Part shown: positions 8,143 to 15,707 of the stretch, in pieces
Layout of the letters: each line of letters starts with the position of its first letter
Position numbering within the stretch: the stretch's first letter is position 1
Assembly: GCA_964543295.1 (NCBI GenBank)
Contig: CAZIXA010000001.1
Span: forward strand, 1-64,000
Direction: 5' to 3'
DNA: 64,000 nucleotides
Origin: AE-B3B sp964543295
Lineage (GTDB): Bacteria > Aerophobota > Aerophobia > Aerophobales > AE-B3A
Translations under genes and position numbers: made by a program
Notes under the pieces: model-generated
Databases searched by the model: none
Told to the model about the DNA's origin: nothing
What the model saw: only the letters and a program-made list of their open reading frames with translations

Positions 8143-9002
8143 GGATTCTATTGATGACAGACGCTCCCAAGCATAATCTCGCGCTTATGAAAATCAGCGC
8201 TTATCACAAGAAAGCTGGAGACGAGGTAATGCTGAATATGCCCCTCTGGAAAGCAGATTACAGATATGCTAGTTGGATCTTTGAGGATGGAATAAGATTT
8301 GGTGCTTATGAAGCCGGAGGCACTGGTGTTGACCCGAAAATCGAGTTGCCTGAGCATATCGAAAAACTGAAGCCGGATTATAGTCTTTTCAACCTGCACC
8401 ATTCACTCGGCTATACCTTCCGGGCCTGCTTCAGAAAGTGTCCCTTCTGTAAGGTTCCCCTGATGCGGCAAGATAGGACTCACCACTCTATCTGGGAATT
8501 TCATGATTCTAAATTCGATACCATAGAGCTATTGAACAACAACACTTTCTTTGACCCTTTCTGGTATGAGACTTTTGAGGAAATCCACCGGGCGGACCTC
8601 AAAGTAATAGAAAATGGCATGGATTTGAGACTCCTAGATAACCATAAGACTTGGTGGATTAGCCGCCTCAGATGGGCGACACAGCCCAAATTTGCCTGGG
8701 ATAGAATGCAAGACGAGAAGAAAATTATTGAGGGAATGAAGCTTCTCCAGAAATACAAAATAAACGCTATGGTTTATGTCCTTATGGGCTTTGATAGTAA
8801 TTTAGAGGAAGATTTATACCGCTGCGAAATTATCAATTCTATGGGATTCGACCCTTTTCCTATGCTATACGAACCCACCAAGATACTCCGAAAATTCAGG
8901 AGATTCATTTACCTTAGATATTACCGAAGATACAAGACCATTGCTGAGGCTTGGAAGCAATACAAGAGAGCAGATCATAAAGTTACTGTGAGGACTGGAT
9001 GA
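8139..9002 (+). CDS. Radical SAM protein, early region
   Basis: 287 residues. CFRKCPFC (about residues 98-105) is the CxxxCxxC motif that binds the [4Fe-4S] cluster and SAM. The N-terminus (RILLMTDAPKHNLALMKIS) resembles the B12-binding-like lead-in of a radical-SAM family often met in phages and mobile elements; its substrate is unknown. GTG 8139 overlaps the upstream stop (GTGA) and has GAGGTGG upstream; GTG 8130 is possible. The methyltransferase gene starts in its stop codon (ATGA), so the two are translationally coupled and may act together on DNA or nucleotides. Confidence 0.75.
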   Translation: MRILLMTDAPKHNLALMKISAYHKKAGDEVMLNMPLWKADYRYASWIFEDGIRFGAYEAGGTGVDPKIELPEHIEKLKPDYSLFNLHHSLGYTFRACFRKCPFCKVPLMRQDRTHHSIWEFHDSKFDTIELLNNNTFFDPFWYETFEEIHRADLKVIENGMDLRLLDNHKTWWISRLRWATQPKFAWDRMQDEKKIIEGMKLLQKYKINAMVYVLMGFDSNLEEDLYRCEIINSMGFDPFPMLYEPTKILRKFRRFIYLRYYRRYKTIAEAWKQYKRADHKVTVRTG

Positions 9003-10729
9003 ACGTTGATGTAGTTTACAACAAGTCCTGCCAGAAAATGGACGAGCTTCCCGATGAGTCTATTGATATGTGCCTCTCTTCCCCACCCTACTTTGGCCTC
9101 CGCGATTATGGAGAAGATGTCAGGGAAGTTTGGGGAGGGGATCCGGATTGTGAGCATCAGTGGAATTTTGAGCAGGTGATACACGATAATTTAAGATTTC
9201 GAGGAGCAAGTTCCAGCGTTGGAAATGAAAAGAATAAGGAAATTCATCGCGGTAACATAACAAACTCAGGTTTTTGCCTCAAATGCGGCGCCTGGTATGG
9301 CCAACTTGGCTTAGAACCTACTTTCCAACTTTATCTTGACCACATGATGATAGTCTGCGCTGAGATAAAACGGGTACTGAAAAAGACCGGATCCTTCTGG
9401 TTGAATATGGGGGATACGTATGGAGGCAGTTGCTCGGGCCATGGGGATACTGGATTAGTACAAAATTTTAGGCGCATGACTAAGGGCTATCTGTATGATA
9501 CTGAAAAACCTCAGAGGAAAATTATGCCTAAATGCCTTCTCGGTATCCCTTCCCGTCTCCGAAATCGTCTAATAGATGAGCAAGGCTGGACATGTAGAAA
9601 CACAGTAATCTGGGCAAAACCTAATAGTATGCCTTCAAGTAAAAAAGATGGTCTTACGCCTTCCTATGAGTTCTTGTTTCACTTTGTTAAGAATATCAAG
9701 CCACAATATTACTGGAATGAGAAAACAGGTTTGATGGCTGATAGGAAACCTCCGAAAGCTAGGCAAAAAGAGGGAATTGATTGGGATTATCAAACAGTAG
9801 GCGTAGTCAATGAAAATATCTTCAATGTTAGGGTTAGAGATGGCGATACCGAAAGATTTTTAGAAGGAGCGACTGAAGAAGAAAAGAAGAATTATGGCAA
9901 GCTGAAGGAAAGAACTCACTGGCACAGCCTCGGTTACTGGTATGACCTTGATGCTATAAGGGAACCGCATGCTCAAACATCCATAGCTCGTCTATTTAGA
10001 GGTGTGGACCCGGGTAATAAATATGATTACGCAAATAACCCAGTTGAGCATTCAGCTAGAAATTTAAGCAAGCCAAGATTGAACATAAGAAAGATTACCC
10101 GGGGCCCAAAGGAAATTCCTTTTCAAGAACAAAGCATAAGACCGAGTGGAGGTGACCATCATCTGATGTCTAATATGCTTACCTCATTACAAAAGAGTGT
10201 CCTAGCTGGTAGAGGAAAGAATCCCGGAGACGTATGGGTTATTCCTTCTCAACCAAGGCCAGAGGCACATTTCGCAACTTTTCCAGACAAACTGACAATC
10301 AAACCAATCCTGGCAACCTGCCCGGCTGAAGTTTGCAAGAAGTGTGGGAAGGCGAGGGTGAGGATAACGAAACCAACTAACGAATATAAAAAATTATTAG
10401 GAACTTGGACGCAAGATACTGATATAAGTAAAAAACTTCGAGCAAAAATAGGATTCCAAGCTCACAGTAAGAAAGTTGCTACTACGGCTGAATATCAAAC
10501 CATCGGCTGGACCGACTGTGGTTGCAATGCTGGCTGGAAGAGCGGTGTTCTGCTGGATCCTTTTGCTGGCAGAGGAACAGCTTTAATTATGGCAAAGAAG
10601 CTAGGAAGACACTATGTAGGGTATGAGCTAAAGAAGAAATATTGTGAGAAGCTGATAAAACCTGCATTGGAGGAAATAGACCCTTTATTTAACTATAAAA
10701 AGCCCAGCGGAGTTGCATTCGCTCTTTGA
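8999..10729 (+). CDS. DNA N4-cytosine/N6-adenine methyltransferase, beta order
   Basis: 576 residues. The catalytic motif SPPYFGLRDYG is at residues 30-40, and the SAM-binding motif DPFAGRGTALIMAKKLG is near residue 520: motif IV first, motif I last, the beta-class order (permuted). Between them is an unusually long insert of about 450 residues including CLKCGAWYG, CPAEVCKKCGKARV and CGCNAG cysteine clusters, probably zinc-bound target recognition. No cognate nuclease is adjacent, so it likely protects viral DNA or regulates. Confidence 0.85.
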   Translation: MNVDVVYNKSCQKMDELPDESIDMCLSSPPYFGLRDYGEDVREVWGGDPDCEHQWNFEQVIHDNLRFRGASSSVGNEKNKEIHRGNITNSGFCLKCGAWYGQLGLEPTFQLYLDHMMIVCAEIKRVLKKTGSFWLNMGDTYGGSCSGHGDTGLVQNFRRMTKGYLYDTEKPQRKIMPKCLLGIPSRLRNRLIDEQGWTCRNTVIWAKPNSMPSSKKDGLTPSYEFLFHFVKNIKPQYYWNEKTGLMADRKPPKARQKEGIDWDYQTVGVVNENIFNVRVRDGDTERFLEGATEEEKKNYGKLKERTHWHSLGYWYDLDAIREPHAQTSIARLFRGVDPGNKYDYANNPVEHSARNLSKPRLNIRKITRGPKEIPFQEQSIRPSGGDHHLMSNMLTSLQKSVLAGRGKNPGDVWVIPSQPRPEAHFATFPDKLTIKPILATCPAEVCKKCGKARVRITKPTNEYKKLLGTWTQDTDISKKLRAKIGFQAHSKKVATTAEYQTIGWTDCGCNAGWKSGVLLDPFAGRGTALIMAKKLGRHYVGYELKKKYCEKLIKPALEEIDPLFNYKKPSGVAFAL

Positions 10730-10781
10730 GAATAGGTAATCCCTATTCACCTCTATATGTCCAAGTAGCACTCCGTTGGGC
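10702..10781 (+). other. Structured intergenic RNA element (copy 3)
   Basis: GCCCAGCGGAGT (10702-10713, inside the end of the methyltransferase gene) pairs with ACTCCGTTGGGC (10770-10781) with one G-T and one mismatch, enclosing the hairpin GAATAG...CTATTC. GGAAAGGAGG follows directly, then an eight-codon open frame (10796-10822, MKKGYWDC). Confidence 0.45.
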
Positions 10782-10830
10782 GGAAAGGAGGGGAAATGAA
10801 AAAGGGTTATTGGGATTGCTAGGTAGAATA

Positions 10831-10885
10831 GCCCGGCGGAGTTCTCAACAGATCGAGTTACTTAACCCCGTTGCTCCGCCGGACG
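10831..10885 (+). other. Structured intergenic RNA element (copy 4)
   Basis: CCCGGCGGAG pairs with CTCCGCCGG around a 32-nt interior; GGAAAGGAGG follows at once, as in copy 3. There is no good gene behind this ribosome site, only the next structured RNA. Confidence 0.45.
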
Positions 10886-10905
10886 GAAAGGAGGAAAATA
10901 CCAAA

Positions 10906-11062
10906 GGCAAGCATCCGAGAAAAGATCCCAGGGCCCTTGACACCCTGTCCGCTCCTCACCTGAGACATTCAAAACGTCTCCTAACGGTATGTCTCTAAGT
11001 GGAGCTACTGAAACCGGAGGCGGCACAATGCGAAGGGTCTAGCTAGTGCCGCCATGCTTGCC
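10906..11062 (+). ncRNA. Candidate structured RNA, about 157 nt
   Basis: The outer stem GGCAAGCAT (10906-10914) / ATGCTTGCC (11054-11062) encloses GGCGGCAC (11019-11026) / GTGCCGCC (11046-11053), GAGAC/GTCTC and CAGGG/CCCTG hairpins. The stem closes 15 bases before ATG 11078 with GAGGAAGGAGG between. Coding potential across it is poor. It could be a cis leader of the zinc-ribbon gene or a stand-alone phage RNA. Confidence 0.5.
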
Positions 11063-11077
11063 GAGGAAGGAGGAAAA

Positions 11078-11221
11078 ATGGCAATACTGGACCTTACCAA
11101 AGAAGGAATTTGGGGGCGGTGCTTCAAGTGCCGGGCGAAGCTCGAAAGCACTAAAGAGAAGAAGTACGGGTTCTGCAAGGAGTGCCTGGCGGAGATGGGA
11201 GTGGATTTAGAATTAGCTTGA
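11078..11221 (+). CDS. Small zinc-ribbon protein
   Basis: 47 residues with CFKC and CKEC pairs (RCFKCRAKLE ... GFCKECLAEMG), preceded by an excellent GGAAGGAGG site. It is the last gene before the iteron-like array. Role unknown; may be a replication or transcription accessory protein. Confidence 0.6.
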   Translation: MAILDLTKEGIWGRCFKCRAKLESTKEKKYGFCKECLAEMGVDLELA

Positions 11222-11239
11222 AAGGAGATGAGGGTTGAG

Positions 11240-11329
11240 TGATATGACATTTTTGACAAGTGATATGATAGATTTGTCAGGTCTGATATGACAGATTTGT
11301 CATATCACTGCGCCACATTTGTCACATCA
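11240..11329. repeat. Iteron-like / operator array before the replication genes
   Basis: TGATATGACA at 11240 and 11284 and TGATATGATA at 11261 are direct copies spaced 21 and 23 bp. TGTCATATCA at 11298 and TGTCACATCA at 11320 are inverted copies. 11284-11307 is a perfect 10-bp inverted repeat with a 4-bp spacer. Roughly two-turn spacing is typical of initiator iterons or repressor operators. It sits 77 bp before the replisome organiser gene. Confidence 0.65.
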
Positions 11330-11405
11330 CTTTTCAAGTTCTTCAACACAGTTCAGCAATAGCAAACTAGGACTTATTACAGAGATAATGCATTAGGATA
11401 TTACA

Positions 11406-12092
11406 ATGACTAAGGAGACCTCCAAAAAAAGTTGGCCCTTCCCTGTATATTCAGGACTCCTCCAGGATGGCCATAAAAAAAAAATGGGAGAGGCAGTTTG
11501 GGAGTTTCTTTGGTGCATCGACAAAACAACAACCGAAGAGAACGGTATTGGTTGGGTTTTAGGAAAAAAGCCGATAACGATAGAACAAATAGCAGACGAA
11601 TTGGAAGAGTCTTGGAGGACAGCTCAAAGACACCTAGAAACTCTCAAGAATTGTCGCTATATCACCATCACACGGGCAAGCAAGGGGATGATAATTGGAG
11701 TATTGAAGAGCAAAAAGTGGATTGGCAAAAGCAATATTAACTCTGAGGAACGAGAGATCCTTAATTTTCTCAAAGGAGTTTCTGGCTATCCTTTCGATTT
11801 CGAGACAGACTTGGAGTTCCTGCGAACCCTCTGGGTAGACTTCCCAGGGATTAAGATTCTAGAGGAACTAAAGAAGTGGAAGGTCTGGCTCTTGGATAAT
11901 AAAAAGAGACTCAAGAAAAAGGTTAATTACCGGTCTAGGTTCAGAAATTGGTTGAAAAATGCTCAGGAGGGGAGGTATGGAAGAAGTAAAGAGTATAGTA
12001 CAAAGAGCACTAAAGAAAGTCGGGAAGAAAGCGAGAAATATCGAAAACTCTACTCCCGACCTAGTGGAGGAACGGGCGAAACGACTGGCTAA
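11406..12092 (+). CDS. Phage replisome organiser / DnaD-like replication protein
   Basis: 228 residues. A winged-helix block (about 55-105: PITIEQIADELEESWRTAQR ... LKNCRYITITR) is followed by a helical region and a C-terminal FPGIKILEELKKWKVWLLD...NYRSRFRNWLKNA block of the kind that ends phage replication-initiation proteins. It is followed with overlap by a DnaC-like loader, the classic pair in which the organiser binds the origin and recruits the loader. The repeat array just upstream is its most likely binding site. Confidence 0.7.
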   Translation: MTKETSKKSWPFPVYSGLLQDGHKKKMGEAVWEFLWCIDKTTTEENGIGWVLGKKPITIEQIADELEESWRTAQRHLETLKNCRYITITRASKGMIIGVLKSKKWIGKSNINSEEREILNFLKGVSGYPFDFETDLEFLRTLWVDFPGIKILEELKKWKVWLLDNKKRLKKKVNYRSRFRNWLKNAQEGRYGRSKEYSTKSTKESREESEKYRKLYSRPSGGTGETTG

Positions 12093-12681
12093 GATAAGAG
12101 CGAATATGATCGATGTGCTCCATCGGAGAAACATTCCCTTGAGATACTTGCAGTGCTCGTTTGACAACTTCATCTGTGTCGATGATAGCACCACTTGGGC
12201 TAAGAAACTTTGCTCAGATTATGTTGAGAACCACAAATTAGGAGAAGGCTTATTCTTATACGGTCCAAATGGGACGGGCAAGACGCATCTGGCTGTAGCT
12301 GTCATGCGTGAGCTATCACTAAAAGGAGAGCTTAACTGGTATTTCATCAAAACTCCATACCTGCTTATGAGCATCAGAGAGGCTTTTAAAAAGGAGTTTT
12401 CCGGGAGCGAATCGAAACTGATTGACCGATTTATAGATTACGACTACTTGGTCATAGATGAGCTGGGGGTGGAGAAGACCACCGACTGGAGTCTGCAAAC
12501 TCTGTATCTTATTATTGACGGCAGAAGCGACCGGCTGAGATCTACGATTATCACTTCAAACTTGAGCCTCCAGGGAATAGAGAATGACCTTGATCCCCGC
12601 TTGGCCTCTAGGATAGTGGGTATCTCCAAGGAGCTATTGGAGTTCACCTGCGACGACTGGAGACTGAGAAAAAAGGGTTAA
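11977..12681 (+). CDS. DnaC/IstB-like helicase loader ATPase
   Basis: 234 residues. Walker A is YGPNGTGKTHLA (near residue 97), Walker B DYLVIDELGVEK (near 160), sensor-1 region STIITSNLS, all as in DnaC/IstB/DnaI AAA+ proteins. ATG 11977 with GGAGGGGAGGT upstream is preferred. It overlaps the organiser gene by 116 bp. It would load the host replicative helicase at the viral origin. It is the only P-loop ATPase I see inside the element. Confidence 0.85.
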   Translation: MEEVKSIVQRALKKVGKKARNIENSTPDLVEERAKRLAKIRANMIDVLHRRNIPLRYLQCSFDNFICVDDSTTWAKKLCSDYVENHKLGEGLFLYGPNGTGKTHLAVAVMRELSLKGELNWYFIKTPYLLMSIREAFKKEFSGSESKLIDRFIDYDYLVIDELGVEKTTDWSLQTLYLIIDGRSDRLRSTIITSNLSLQGIENDLDPRLASRIVGISKELLEFTCDDWRLRKKG

Positions 12682-12685
12682 AATC

Positions 12686-12826
12686 ATGGAAATAACCTTT
12701 GCTTTTCTCTTCGTGGCAATGTTCTGCTGGATGGTCTGGGTAGAGAGAAAACATGCTCGGAGGATCAGGCAAAGATTGGACAGGCTGGATAAAGTGTTGG
12801 AGAAGTTGGAGGAGAAAGCAAAATAG
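12686..12826 (+). CDS. Small membrane protein with coiled-coil tail
   Basis: 46 residues: one transmembrane helix (FAFLFVAMFCWMVWV, residues 5-19) and a basic coiled coil (LDRLDKVLEKLEEKAK). Four bases separate it from the loader gene. Could be a replication-membrane anchor or lysis protein; nothing decides. Confidence 0.5.
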   Translation: MEITFAFLFVAMFCWMVWVERKHARRIRQRLDRLDKVLEKLEEKAK

Positions 12827-12901
12827 CCCCGGCCAAGGTTCTCCGGTAACTATCGGAGCAGGTTTCTGATCATCTCCGCCTGGACTTTGCCTTGGCTGGG
12901 G
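12827..12901 (+). other. Structured intergenic RNA element (copy 5, three-way junction)
   Basis: CCCCGGCCAAGG (12827-12838) pairs with CCTTGGCTGGGG (12890-12901); inside are CTCCG...CGGAG (12841-12856) and CAGG...CCTG. It begins right after the stop codon and ends before GGAAGGAAAAAT and ATG 12914. Confidence 0.5.
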
Positions 12902-12913
12902 AAGGAAAAATAG

Positions 12914-13204
12914 ATGCTTACTTGCTTTAAGTCTCTCTGGAATTGGTTTACCGGCAAGAATGACAAGAAGCAGGTGGAGGAGCTGAAAAAGGCTATTCCC
13001 TCGGAGCCTATTCTTGAAGCACCTCCCCCTCCGATAAAGAAGGGTAGCCTTGAGGACATAAGGGACTTCTGCGATGAGATGAGGAAAGACCTTTTAATTC
13101 GTAAGAGACTAGATGAGCTTCACAAGAAAACTGACGACCGGCTATATGTAGAATGGGGCAACCTGAAGGCCAAAATTGAGAGATTCCTACAGAGGCAGAA
13201 GTGA
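12914..13204 (+). CDS. Hypothetical charged protein
   Basis: 96 residues with a short amphipathic start (CFKSLWNWFTGKN), a proline run (APPPPIKK) and a helical C-terminus. Overlaps the next gene by 4 bp (GTGA). No family recognised. Confidence 0.5.
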   Translation: MLTCFKSLWNWFTGKNDKKQVEELKKAIPSEPILEAPPPPIKKGSLEDIRDFCDEMRKDLLIRKRLDELHKKTDDRLYVEWGNLKAKIERFLQRQK

Positions 13205-13440
13205 AAAAAACTCTCGAACAAAAATACCAGGAGCTAATCGAGCACTGGGAAAAGCTCCACCAGGTCAATCAGCTAACCGAGGCCGAAATACTGGGAGATG
13301 TCGTTTGTTTGAATAATTTCATCATAAAAGAGATCCAGAAGTTGATGAAGAAGCAGACCGAGCTTGAGAGAAGAGAGGTCAACATTTGGAAAAGACTCCG
13401 GGAGCTAGGAATTGAAGAAAGAGAGAAAACAAGAGCTTAA
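13201..13440 (+). CDS. Coiled-coil hypothetical protein
   Basis: 79 residues, nearly all helical with heptads (LMKKQTELERREVNIWKRLR). GTG start overlaps the upstream stop and its end overlaps the next gene by 29 bp. No enzymatic motif. Confidence 0.5.
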   Translation: MKKTLEQKYQELIEHWEKLHQVNQLTEAEILGDVVCLNNFIIKEIQKLMKKQTELERREVNIWKRLRELGIEEREKTRA

Positions 13441-13756
13441 AGCCAAAGGAGCCATCGTAGCCTGGACCTGCCAAGACCCCTCTGGGATGTGTCATCTCTT
13501 CTACCTCAAGGCGGTAAATGGAAGGTTCACTCTGGTAAGACAGACTCCAGGGCAGCCAGATGTTCAGGCCAACCCTGTCGGAGAGGGATATTACCGGCTA
13601 GATAAGGAGGAAAAGGTCTCCCTTCTCATCATGGCTATGAGGAACTGGCTTCGGAGCAAGGCAGTGTCGGTTTCAAGGCCCATTTATCTGGCCAATATAG
13701 AGAAGGTGAAGGTGGTCCCGAGGTTGCCGAGGAAGGCGTTGAAGGAGATAGAATGA
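13412..13756 (+). CDS. Hypothetical early protein
   Basis: 114 residues from TTG 13412 with GGGAGCTAGG upstream. Mixed alpha/beta content (GAIVAWTCQDPSGMCHLFYL near the start). Coupled to neighbours on both sides. Function unknown. Confidence 0.5.
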   Translation: MKKERKQELKAKGAIVAWTCQDPSGMCHLFYLKAVNGRFTLVRQTPGQPDVQANPVGEGYYRLDKEEKVSLLIMAMRNWLRSKAVSVSRPIYLANIEKVKVVPRLPRKALKEIE

Positions 13757-13977
13757 AGCTCATCATCACCGCTCTGGATGTTATCGAAAGACAGGCTCAT
13801 AACCTCAAGGAGCAGGTCAAGAAGGGCAGAACGCCAGAGTGGCAAAATGTTAAGGTTATGATTAAAGCTCTGGGTGCCATCGCTGAAGACCCGCAATTCC
13901 AAGCGGAGGCAGCCAAGAAAGGCAAATGGATTCCTTACGTGCTTAATATGCTTGCGGGGGTTGTGAGGAGTCTATGA
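13753..13977 (+). CDS. Hypothetical early protein
   Basis: 74 residues; ATGA overlap with the gene before and 4-bp overlap with the peptidase after. Helical, ending in a hydrophobic YVLNMLAGVVRSL. No recognised family. Confidence 0.5.
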   Translation: MKLIITALDVIERQAHNLKEQVKKGRTPEWQNVKVMIKALGAIAEDPQFQAEAAKKGKWIPYVLNMLAGVVRSL

Positions 13978-14486
13978 AGATAACCGAATATTTTGAGGAT
14001 TGGGAGTTCAAGGTCTCATCTGATTATCCAGAACTGGCCAGAAAGATATTTCTTCACGGGATTGACCTGCTGAAGCTTTTCTACATCTGTTCCTCTATCT
14101 TGGAGCCTGCCCGGAGCCTTTATAATGAGCGCTTTATCGTGACCAGTGGTAAGAGGACGGTTGAACTCAATAGTGCCGTCAACGGAGCGGAGCAGAGCGA
14201 CCATCTTTTTCTTGGTAGGTCGTGTGCCGTGGATTTTACCATGAGACGCAAACAAAAGCTCCCGAAGGTGTATGGCTGGATTTATACCCATTGCCGTTAC
14301 TCCGTGGGCGAGATGATACTTTACCTTGATAAGAGGTGGAAGCCCCGCTTTATCCACGTGTCACTTCCTACCAAGAAGCACCACTCGGAGTTTTACTTTG
14401 ACTACAACAAAGGAGAGGATTTTGATGATATAGCAAAACTCTCCGGGATGTCATATATAGAGATATTCACCAAGGAGGTGAGCTAA
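13974..14486 (+). CDS. Peptidase M15A-like protein (putative endolysin)
   Basis: 170 residues. The M15_3 pattern is visible: TSGKRTVELNSAVNG, then SDHLFLGRSCAVDF and later FIHVSLP, giving zinc ligands His (SDH), Asp (VDF) and His (IHVS). These zinc D,D- or L,D-peptidases cut peptidoglycan cross-bridges and often serve as phage endolysins. It is followed by small genes with hydrophobic stretches that may be holin-like. It is placed in the early strand, not in the late operon, which is unusual for a lysin. Confidence 0.7.
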   Translation: MKITEYFEDWEFKVSSDYPELARKIFLHGIDLLKLFYICSSILEPARSLYNERFIVTSGKRTVELNSAVNGAEQSDHLFLGRSCAVDFTMRRKQKLPKVYGWIYTHCRYSVGEMILYLDKRWKPRFIHVSLPTKKHHSEFYFDYNKGEDFDDIAKLSGMSYIEIFTKEVS

Positions 14487-14690
14487 GTGTCAGTAAAAAT
14501 CAAACTGAAAGAGGTCTTTACCATGGACCCTAATTCAGTGGGAGTTCTCTTTGACTGTGATGGAGTGAAGGATCCGGAAAAAGTTGTAGAACTCATAAAG
14601 ACCACTCAACAATACTGGGAGGGAAGCATACATTTCTGGACATTCGTGTCTATGGTATTAGACATCATTCTTGAGCGGACAGAAAGATGA
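14487..14690 (+). CDS. Hypothetical small protein
   Basis: 67 residues from GTG 14487 (AGGAGGTGAG upstream overlaps the peptidase stop); ATG 14523 is an alternative. C-terminal half is partly hydrophobic (IHFWTFVSMVLDIIL), which could span or touch a membrane. Four-bp overlap with the next gene. Confidence 0.5.
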   Translation: MSVKIKLKEVFTMDPNSVGVLFDCDGVKDPEKVVELIKTTQQYWEGSIHFWTFVSMVLDIILERTER

Positions 14691-15019
14691 GAAAAGGGGA
14701 GCTAGTAGATCTATTACCACTTATGGTTGCCCCTTTGGGTCTAATGATGCTCCCAATTTTAAAGAGGAGGTATGATATGTGGCAAGCATTGCTGGTGTGG
14801 CTGTTTAAGAAACAGCTCATCAAAGTAGCATTAAGGGTTCTGGAGGCTCTTCTCCGAGAAGAGATAATTCCCTTCAAGGTTGACCTAACGGAGCATACCG
14901 ACGCTGCTCAGGCATTGAAGAAGAGCCTGGACGATAACGTGATTAGAGGGATTGAAATGGCTGATATAGTCCACCATTTAATCCCTGGGCTCCCGGACGC
15001 CGATCAGGTGAAGGAATAG
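14687..15019 (+). CDS. Hypothetical protein, possibly membrane associated
   Basis: 110 residues if started at ATG 14687 (ATGA overlap), which gives a hydrophobic first helix (LLPLMVAPLGLMMLPIL). ATG 14777 has the much stronger GAGGAGGTAT site and would give an 80-residue form beginning MWQALLVWLF. Both starts could be used, reminiscent of dual-start holins, but this is speculation. Confidence 0.45.
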   Translation: MRKGELVDLLPLMVAPLGLMMLPILKRRYDMWQALLVWLFKKQLIKVALRVLEALLREEIIPFKVDLTEHTDAAQALKKSLDDNVIRGIEMADIVHHLIPGLPDADQVKE

Positions 15020-15021
15020 AG

Positions 15022-15333
15022 ATGTCCTGTCCCTTCTGTCCTATTGAACACAAGACAGAGTGGTACTTGCACGATGTGGTCAATGATGTAGTTGCCTGTG
15101 AGGATCTGCAGCCTAGAGGCTACAAATACAGAATATTAGTTGTGGGTTCGGGTCCTCACTGGCACCGTCCTTGGAAAGAGTATAGCGAAGCGGAGAAAGA
15201 GTTTCTGGCAGGGATTGTTGCTACTGTTGCTTATCATCATATTCAAATAGGTAAGGCCAAGAAATTGGTAAAGATTGACACGGAACATTTTAGTATCAAA
15301 AATCATGGACACGTTCAGGCGTGCATGAAGTGA
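15022..15333 (+). CDS. HIT-superfamily-like nucleotide-binding protein
   Basis: 103 residues. It opens with MSCPFCPI like many HIT proteins, followed by VNDVVACEDLQPRGYKYRIL, the lead-in of the fold, and ends NHGHVQACMK. HxHxQ is the GalT/Ap4A-phosphorylase variant of the HIT motif, implying nucleotidyl transfer rather than hydrolysis. The N-terminal Cys pair may bind zinc. Rapid end after the motif suggests a minimal version. Role for a virus is unclear. Confidence 0.5.
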   Translation: MSCPFCPIEHKTEWYLHDVVNDVVACEDLQPRGYKYRILVVGSGPHWHRPWKEYSEAEKEFLAGIVATVAYHHIQIGKAKKLVKIDTEHFSIKNHGHVQACMK

Positions 15334-15344
15334 GGAGGCTAATC

Positions 15345-15497
15345 ATGCCCGGAAGAGGTAGGTTTGGAAGAAAAGCTATGGGCCCAGGTGGACAGTGCTA
15401 CTGCCCCAAGTGTGGTTATAGCGAGATACATACCACAGGTCAGCCCTGCTATCAGAGGAAATGCCCCAAGTGCGGGACAGCGATGGATAGAAGATAA
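15345..15497 (+). CDS. Small zinc-ribbon protein
   Basis: 50 residues. Gly-rich start (MPGRGRFGRKAMGPGG), then CYCPKCGYSE and KCPKCGTAM. This layout resembles small metal-binding proteins common in anaerobes near iron-sulfur genes. TGAGGAGG precedes the ATG. Appears to end the main early operon. Confidence 0.65.
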   Translation: MPGRGRFGRKAMGPGGQCYCPKCGYSEIHTTGQPCYQRKCPKCGTAMDRR

Positions 15498-15590
15498 AAT
15501 CTTACCCCCCTCTTTACACCCTCCTATAGAGACTTTATGAGGCCAAAGAGAGAAGAAATTTTTTGGCTTCCCTTTCTTTTCCCTTTATGG

Positions 15591-15596
15591 TATAAT
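15591..15596 (+). promoter_or_regulatory. Extended -10 promoter candidate
   Basis: TGGTATAAT at 15588-15596 is an extended -10; no good -35 at normal distance. It would transcribe the small CxxC frame and the HEPN gene. Confidence 0.4.
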
Positions 15597-15614
15597 TTGG
15601 TGGGAGGCTAACTA

Positions 15615-15683
15615 ATGGGCAAGTGCAAGGACTGTAACTCAAGGAGAGAAGGACGGCCTCGGATGTTGTCAGGAAGGTCCTGA
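15615..15683 (+). CDS. Small frame in a repeated segment, possibly frameshifted
   Basis: 22 codons (MGKCKDCNSRREGRPRML...) behind GGGAGG. Bases 15648-15706 recur at 59049-59113, where one extra base puts the end into a frame reading MRQVLRKYLKNK. One copy is therefore probably shifted relative to a shared small CxxC gene. Confidence 0.3.
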   Translation: MGKCKDCNSRREGRPRMLSGRS

Positions 15684-15707
15684 GGAAGTATTTAAAAAAT
15701 AAGTGAC

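Noticed and set aside
10726..10998. 90-codon frame after the methyltransferase
   Set aside because: It runs through two hairpin elements and two internal ribosome sites with atypical Arg/Pro-rich content; the region is better explained as structured RNA.
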